This document shows positions 52,601 through 58,600 of a stretch of DNA of 64,000 bases, piece by piece. Numbering within the stretch: the first letter of the stretch is position 1; each line of letters begins with the position of its first letter. The stretch lies in contig NW_004624781.1 in NCBI RefSeq assembly GCF_000247695.1, positions 7,486,489 through 7,550,488 of the forward strand. Direction: 5' to 3'. Both the position numbers and the translations under genes were made by a program. This stretch comes from Heterocephalus glaber. Its lineage: Eukaryota > Chordata > Mammalia > Rodentia > Bathyergidae. The notes under the pieces are model-generated. The model was not told the DNA's origin and searched no databases. It saw nothing but the letters and a program-made list of their open reading frames with translations.

Positions 52601-55600
52601 CGCTGGCCGGCTATGCCAAATATATTACCAGATTCTGGGGTGCTGGAGTCTCCTTGTAGAGGTGATTTCAAGGTTTTTTCTGTCTTGGGCAAAGAATTAG
52701 TCAAGACAAGCACAAATGGTAATAAGGTTTTGCATTTCTTTAAGATGGAAAAAAACAGGTTCTGCAGAGTGTGTCTGGGCCAAATAAAAGTAGGAGGAAA
52801 AAAAAGTTTAAAAGTACACCCCACAGTATGAGGGTGGGCTATCATGAAGGGATACAATAGTGAGAGCTCAGTGGAGGCTGTTCTTTTGTGTATTTCCCAC
52901 ACTGGCCTCACGTCTAGGTTATCCTGTTGAAAACCTGGAGTTCTCGCAAGAAGTCCACATTCAGGGCTTTGGGAACTGTTCTGTGCACGTGTCCTAGGAT
53001 TTTGTAATTAACAGGTCCTACCTACTGTCCCAGCTAGTTTTAGCCACTAGCCTCCTGTCTCACTATGGATGCAGGACTTGTGGACACATTGCTTTTCAGT
53101 CACATAGTTTTTGGCTGGGAGAATGGAGATGTTACAGGAAGACTGGCAGGATCTAACAAGTCCTGTATTAAGAAACTTTTCAAGAATGAACTTTATCTCT
53201 TATCCAGCCTCCTCCTCCAAAGGGTATTGTTTTTGATTGGGGGAGCATTCCTTGCCTTAACTTCCTCACCTTAACTTTTGGATGACTTCAGGTGGTATTT
53301 TTGTCAGGAGGGCCAACTGTAGGATCCAAGCCTGTTCAGGCAGACCCTTACTGTTGAGTTATCCTAGAGTTTACATAGGGGATCTCATTCCAAAAGAGGA
53401 TGTGGGCACCTGGGCATATCCAAGAAACTGTTAGAACGCTATCGCAAAGGCAGCATTCCAAAGCTTCCAAGAGGGGGCAAGCCTCCATTTCGCCTGGAGA
53501 AATGGTCTCTGAAGTTTCTTATGCCAACTTAGTATCTGCTGAATAGCTGGCACCTGTGTCCATCAATTAATTTGTTCCCCACTCAGTTTTACTTGGGGCT
53601 CCTGTAAAACTTGTAAGGGAGCCACTGGGCCCCTTTCTGTACCTGAATAACCTTGTCTTTCTATCTTCGAGCTTCCCATCTTTCCTTCTTCTCATTTCAA
53701 CTTACGACAGTGAGTCCCTCTCTGTAGGGAGAATTATTCTTCCAACTAAACAAGTCCGATGTTGATAAAAGGTCAGGCATCCCAAGAAATCCAGTGGTTG
53801 CCCATGTATATAGTTAAAACCCTCCAACAGGGAATTGTTGACAAGGTGGCTTTCAGAACAACTTGTGTCTAACTTGATCACACACAAATTTTCTAAATCA
53901 TGACTTGTGTGACTTGCTCAGATCCTTTAGTTTTATCCTTTTTCCCACTTTGGAATAATTCAGTCATTTTAGTATAGGATAGAAATTTATTTTATTGTAC
54001 AATATTTTTGTACAAAAACACTCTTTGTAACCTTATTCACCAAAAATACAGCCCCATACTTAAAACTTTGTTTACGTCTGTACTTGTTGGTTCTATTCTG
54101 CCTGGTTTCTTTCTTAAAATTAACATTTTGAAGCAGTCCTTACAAAACCTGCCTTTAGGGAAAAATTATTTTTTCCTCAATAGTACATTTTGTGTGTATG
54201 TGTGTGTTGTTTCTTTTACAAGTTTTTCAAGGACAAGTTGCTAGAGCGAAGAACGATTTGGTAAGCCAGCAGTGCTAAGAATGGAGGAATGAAAGACCAT
54301 TGTAACATAGGTTGTAAGCTGTTTATCTTTAGAAGAAAATAACTAAGGAAACCTGGTAGCTGGTAATCTGTTAATTTGCGCCACTTGTTTACATGAGGGA
54401 CAAGGACTGTGTGTGCAGGGGGACACAGGCCCTTTCCAGCAACCAGAAGCCCATTGACTCCCTGACTGTATCTGTATAATTCGGTTAGCTTTTAAATGAT
54501 GTTGTAAGTCAGCACCATTTGCATGGTTTCCACACGTCTACTTAAGATTACAGTCTTGCTATTTTTAAGACCTTTCTGCATGTTGTTTCAGGGGTTTATT
54601 TTCTCAGCATTCGGCAGCAATTTCTTAAGCACATTGGTGCTTTAAAGCTCATTGATGACCTGTACTGTTGTTCTCATTGGCCAAGGCTGTCCCCAGTTTG
54701 TGCTCTTGCATATCAGCTGCTCTTTGTGTGTGCCACACACTGAGATGGAGGTGAGGTAGACACCATTACCTCTAAGAGGTAAAAGGCCTAGGGTGTGGCT
54801 CAGCTGCAGGGCCCTTCATCCCCAGCTCCACAGGAAAAGAAAAAAGGTAAGAAAGCAGTGGGTGGGGGTGGGAGAGAGCTTAGAAAGTGACGTAGAAGAC
54901 GACTGCATCACACTTTTGAGGGAAGCTCAACTTCGAACAATACTTTTCTGCAGACAATATGTATGAGAAGAAGCTCTTTATAGTTTTTAGCATAGATTGA
55001 GAAATTAGTGTACACCCTTCATGATGCCGCTTAACATTTGTAATTCACAAAATTAATATCAATTTAAAAATCACATAGAAATCCATAAAGATTGAATTGC
55101 CCTGAATGGGCCTGAATGAATATAATAGTAGCGAATTTAGGGAGGTATGATAACTTTCATTTTGCTATTTTGAAATAAGAGTTGATTGAAAGATTATCAA
55201 CTGGAAAGAAAGACTTTTTTTTTTTTTGGTACCAGGGATCGAATTCGGGTCCTTCGCTTGCGAGGCAGGCAGCAGAACTACTGAGCTAAATCCCTGGCCC
55301 AAGACTATTTCTCTTAATGCTCAGTTTTCTAGATGAACTAGTTTAGTCATTGGAAACCAGGCCAAACAAAAAACACTTAGAATCATCAGAATGTCCACCT
55401 CATTTGAAGGTATTTTTGTTGGTTTTTTGGATACGGGGGATTGAACTCAGGACCTTGGGCTTGTGATGCAGGCGGGGGCACCACTGTGCTAAATCCCCAG
55501 CCCTTTTGAAGATATTTTGAAATATTGTTTATAGTCATTCTCTTTTGTTTTTGAGTCAGAGCCTCACCATGCAGTTCAGGCTGGCCTTGAGCTCACTATG

Positions 55601-58600
55601 TAGCCCAGGATGGCCTCGAACTCAAGGCAATCCTCCTGCCTCAGCTTCCGGAGTATTGGGATCACACATGCGCCATCACACCTGGCTCTAAACTCTTTTG
55701 AGAGTGTAGAAACAAGATGCTGAGCTCTTTGAAAGGAGGTCTTTTTTCTTTCTTTTCTTTTCTTTTTTTCTTTTTTTTTTTTTTCTCAGTAGTGGGGATT
55801 GAACTCCGGACCTTGCACTTGCCAGGCAGGCACTGCACCACTGAGCTACATTCCTGGCATTAAGGTCTTTTTATAGCTAGATTCCAAGATACTTACAAAG
55901 CTTCAGTGTTGAATGAATGTGTACTCTTGGCAAGTTCAAATTACTGGGACTTTGTCTTTGCTTTACAGCTTTTGGCTGATGCCTGCATTTATGCTCAAAA
56001 AAATAGTTCTTGGAAACTTTTCATCTGGCCCAGTGGACCCTATGATGGCTGATGCCATTGATTTCATGGTGGACAGGGTAAGGATCATAGCACTGGGGTG
56101 GGAACACCTTGTACTGGGAATTTTCACAGCTACTGATTCCTGAGGGTACATCTGTCTCAGTGAGTGTCAAGCCATCTGCCATATTCACTTCAGTACTTCC
56201 AGACAGATGCTACTGCTGGTAAGGGCTTTAGCGACATGAGTGCTTCCCAGCAGCTGTTCGTCAAAATCACACAGGAGGCTTTCAGAAATAAAGATTTCAA
56301 GCTGGGAGTAGTGACACATACCTGTAATCCCAGCACTCTGCAAGGCTGAGGGAGGAGGATCACAGGTTGGAGCCCTGTGTCAAGGACCTGGGTTCAATGT
56401 CCAGTAGTGCAAAACAAAAAGATTTCAAGGCAACTATGGATAATATACTGAACATTTCAAAAAGCTAGAAAGCCAGGCATAGTGGTGCACACCTATAGTC
56501 CTAGCACTTGGGAGGCTGAGGCAGGAGGATCACCTTGATGAGGCCAGCCTAATCTACAGAGTGGTGAGACCCTGTCTCAAAAAAAAGTACATATATGCAA
56601 AGAGCACATTATCCTATTAACATATATAATATTTATGCTTTCATGTATCAGCTAAATGATTTAGATTTAAAAAAATGAAAAGAGCCAGGTGCCGTGGCAC
56701 TTGCTTGTAATCCTAGCTACTTGGGAGGCTGAAGCAGGAGGATTCTGGTTTGGTTTTTGCTCTTTTGAGAAAAGGTCTTGCTATATAGTTCAGGCTGGCT
56801 TTGAACTTACTGTGTAGCCCAGAGAAGCCTTGAACTCAGTGATTCTCCTGCCTCAGCCTCCCAAGTTTTGGGGTTACAGGCATGTACCACCATGCCCGGC
56901 AGCAGCATGAATTCAAGATGAGCTTGGGCAACTTGCAGAAAAAAACTTCATCTCAAAAAATTAAGGCCTCGAACCAGACAGTCCATCTGGAATCCTTGGG
57001 CATGGGGCCTGGGCATCTGTATTTTTACTTCACCCCCTCCTCCACCTTTCAGATACATCTGCCGACCTAGAGCTTGTATTTAGGAGCTGAGGGAAGATGA
57101 CTGCTGAGGTCTCTTCCAACTCCAAGCTCTGAGGTGCATGAATGGGCTGGCTGCACATAGGCGCTGGGTTAAAGCAGGCAGATGAGACTGTATTTCCAGA
57201 ACTAGAAAAAGGCTCAGAGGCCCAGTTCAGTCTTTCAAATACGCTGTTTCCTCATCTGTGACTCTTCTGGCCCTAGCATGTATGATAGCACTTCTATAAG
57301 CCAAATGTTATCTGTGGATTTAATGTAAACATTAAAAAATTTTTTTTTTTTTTGCTACCTGGGATTGAACTCTGGACCTTGCACTTGTGAGGCAGGCGCA
57401 ATGCCACTGAGCTAAATCCCCGGCCCATTAAAAAGTTATTTTAAGGGGCTGGGGATTTAGCTCAGTGGTTTCGGAGCCTGCTGCACAAGCGCAAGGACCC
57501 AAGTTCGATCTCTGGTACCGAAAAAAAAACAAAAAAAAAAAACAGTCCTTCAGCTCAGAAGGAAGTGGTGTGGTCCCAGGGAAGGCAGAGAGCCTGTCCT
57601 GGGCTCAATTCCAAAAAAAAAAAAAAAAAAAGCTATTTTAAAAATTTTAACCTGTGTTTCTTTCTGCAGCTGGAAAGTCTGGGTCAGAGTGAACTGGCTT
57701 CAAGACTGACCCTGAATTGTCAGAATTCTTATGTGGAACCTCATAAAATTCGGGACATTCCTGTAACCATTATGGATGTAAGTGAGCTTCCTTTTAAGTA
57801 CCATAGATGTTTTTCCTTTCTAAATGCACATGTCGAGATATATTTTATAACTTAAAATGTGCTTCTCCAAATGCTGCCATGGCTTCTGTTTTTACTCCCA
57901 GCTTTCTCAGTTCCAAAATAAGTGGTTTATCGCCTCTCCTGAGTTTTTCCCGACAACTATAACACCACCACTGAAAGAAGTAGTTGGGGCTGGAGATGAA
58001 GCTCTGTGATAGGGCGCTTGCTTAGCATGTATGAGGCCCTGGTAGTCGTTACCCATTTTAGTACATTTTTGCTTTCTCATCAACAGATGTTTTTTAGCTA
58101 TTACACATGTGGCCAGCAAAGAGAAGATACTTGAGGGCAGAGAATCAGGAATTCCATAAAGTCCAGTTGGCACAAAAGCTTATCTTTAACAAATTACAGT
58201 AAAATATATATCTAACAAAGTTTACCACCTTAACCACTTTTAAATCTATAGTTCAGTGACGTTCGGTGCATTCACGGTGTTGTGCAACCATCAACTGCAC
58301 CCACTTCCAGAGTGTTTTCATCACCGCAAACTTTACATCCCTTAATCACTCCCCATCCCTCCTTTTCCGCTGGCCCCTGGCAACCAGCAATCTTAATTTC
58401 TGTCTCCATGGATCTGCCTACCCTAGGTACATCAAATAAGTGGATTCTTCCTATATTTACCCTCTGCGGCTGGACAGTTTCACTTAGTACAGTGTGTTTA
58501 AGTTTCATTGATGCTATGACATGTCCATGTCATTCTTTTAAGGCTGAATAATTCCACTTTTATGTTTTGCCTTTTGTTTATCCACTCAGCTGCCAGTGAA

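Larger units (their letters stand above)
49001..53062 (-). mobile_element. Inner endogenous provirus inserted in the outer RT gene
   Basis: Bounded by two homologous LTRs in direct orientation, read on the - strand: 5' LTR 52636-53062, 3' LTR 49001-49451. Pol remnant 52.5-49.85 kb (RNase H then integrase). Gag, protease and most of reverse transcriptase are missing, since only about 130 bp separate the 5' LTR from the RT-RNase H connection. A polypurine tract abuts the 3' LTR. Hit later by three IDs and one DNA transposon. Confidence 0.8.
45852..54485 (-). mobile_element. Outer gammaretrovirus-like endogenous provirus (disrupted)
   Basis: Antisense to SPG21 in intron 5. In 5'-to-3' order on the - strand: LTR-like copy (54.49-54.23 kb), a degraded gag-length gap, protease motif (53.56 kb), N-terminal reverse transcriptase (53.30-53.06), a second retrovirus (53.062-49.001), the rest of reverse transcriptase/RNase H (48.995-47.8), integrase (47.7-46.76), then a second LTR-like copy (46.13-45.85). 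Env is not recognised. Every domain has stops or frameshifts. The domain sequences suit class I (gamma) elements. Confidence 0.75.

Noticed and set aside
52429..52911. 160-codon - strand frame over the inner provirus 5' LTR
   Set aside because: Spans the LTR and leader, where retroviruses do not code; chance open frame.
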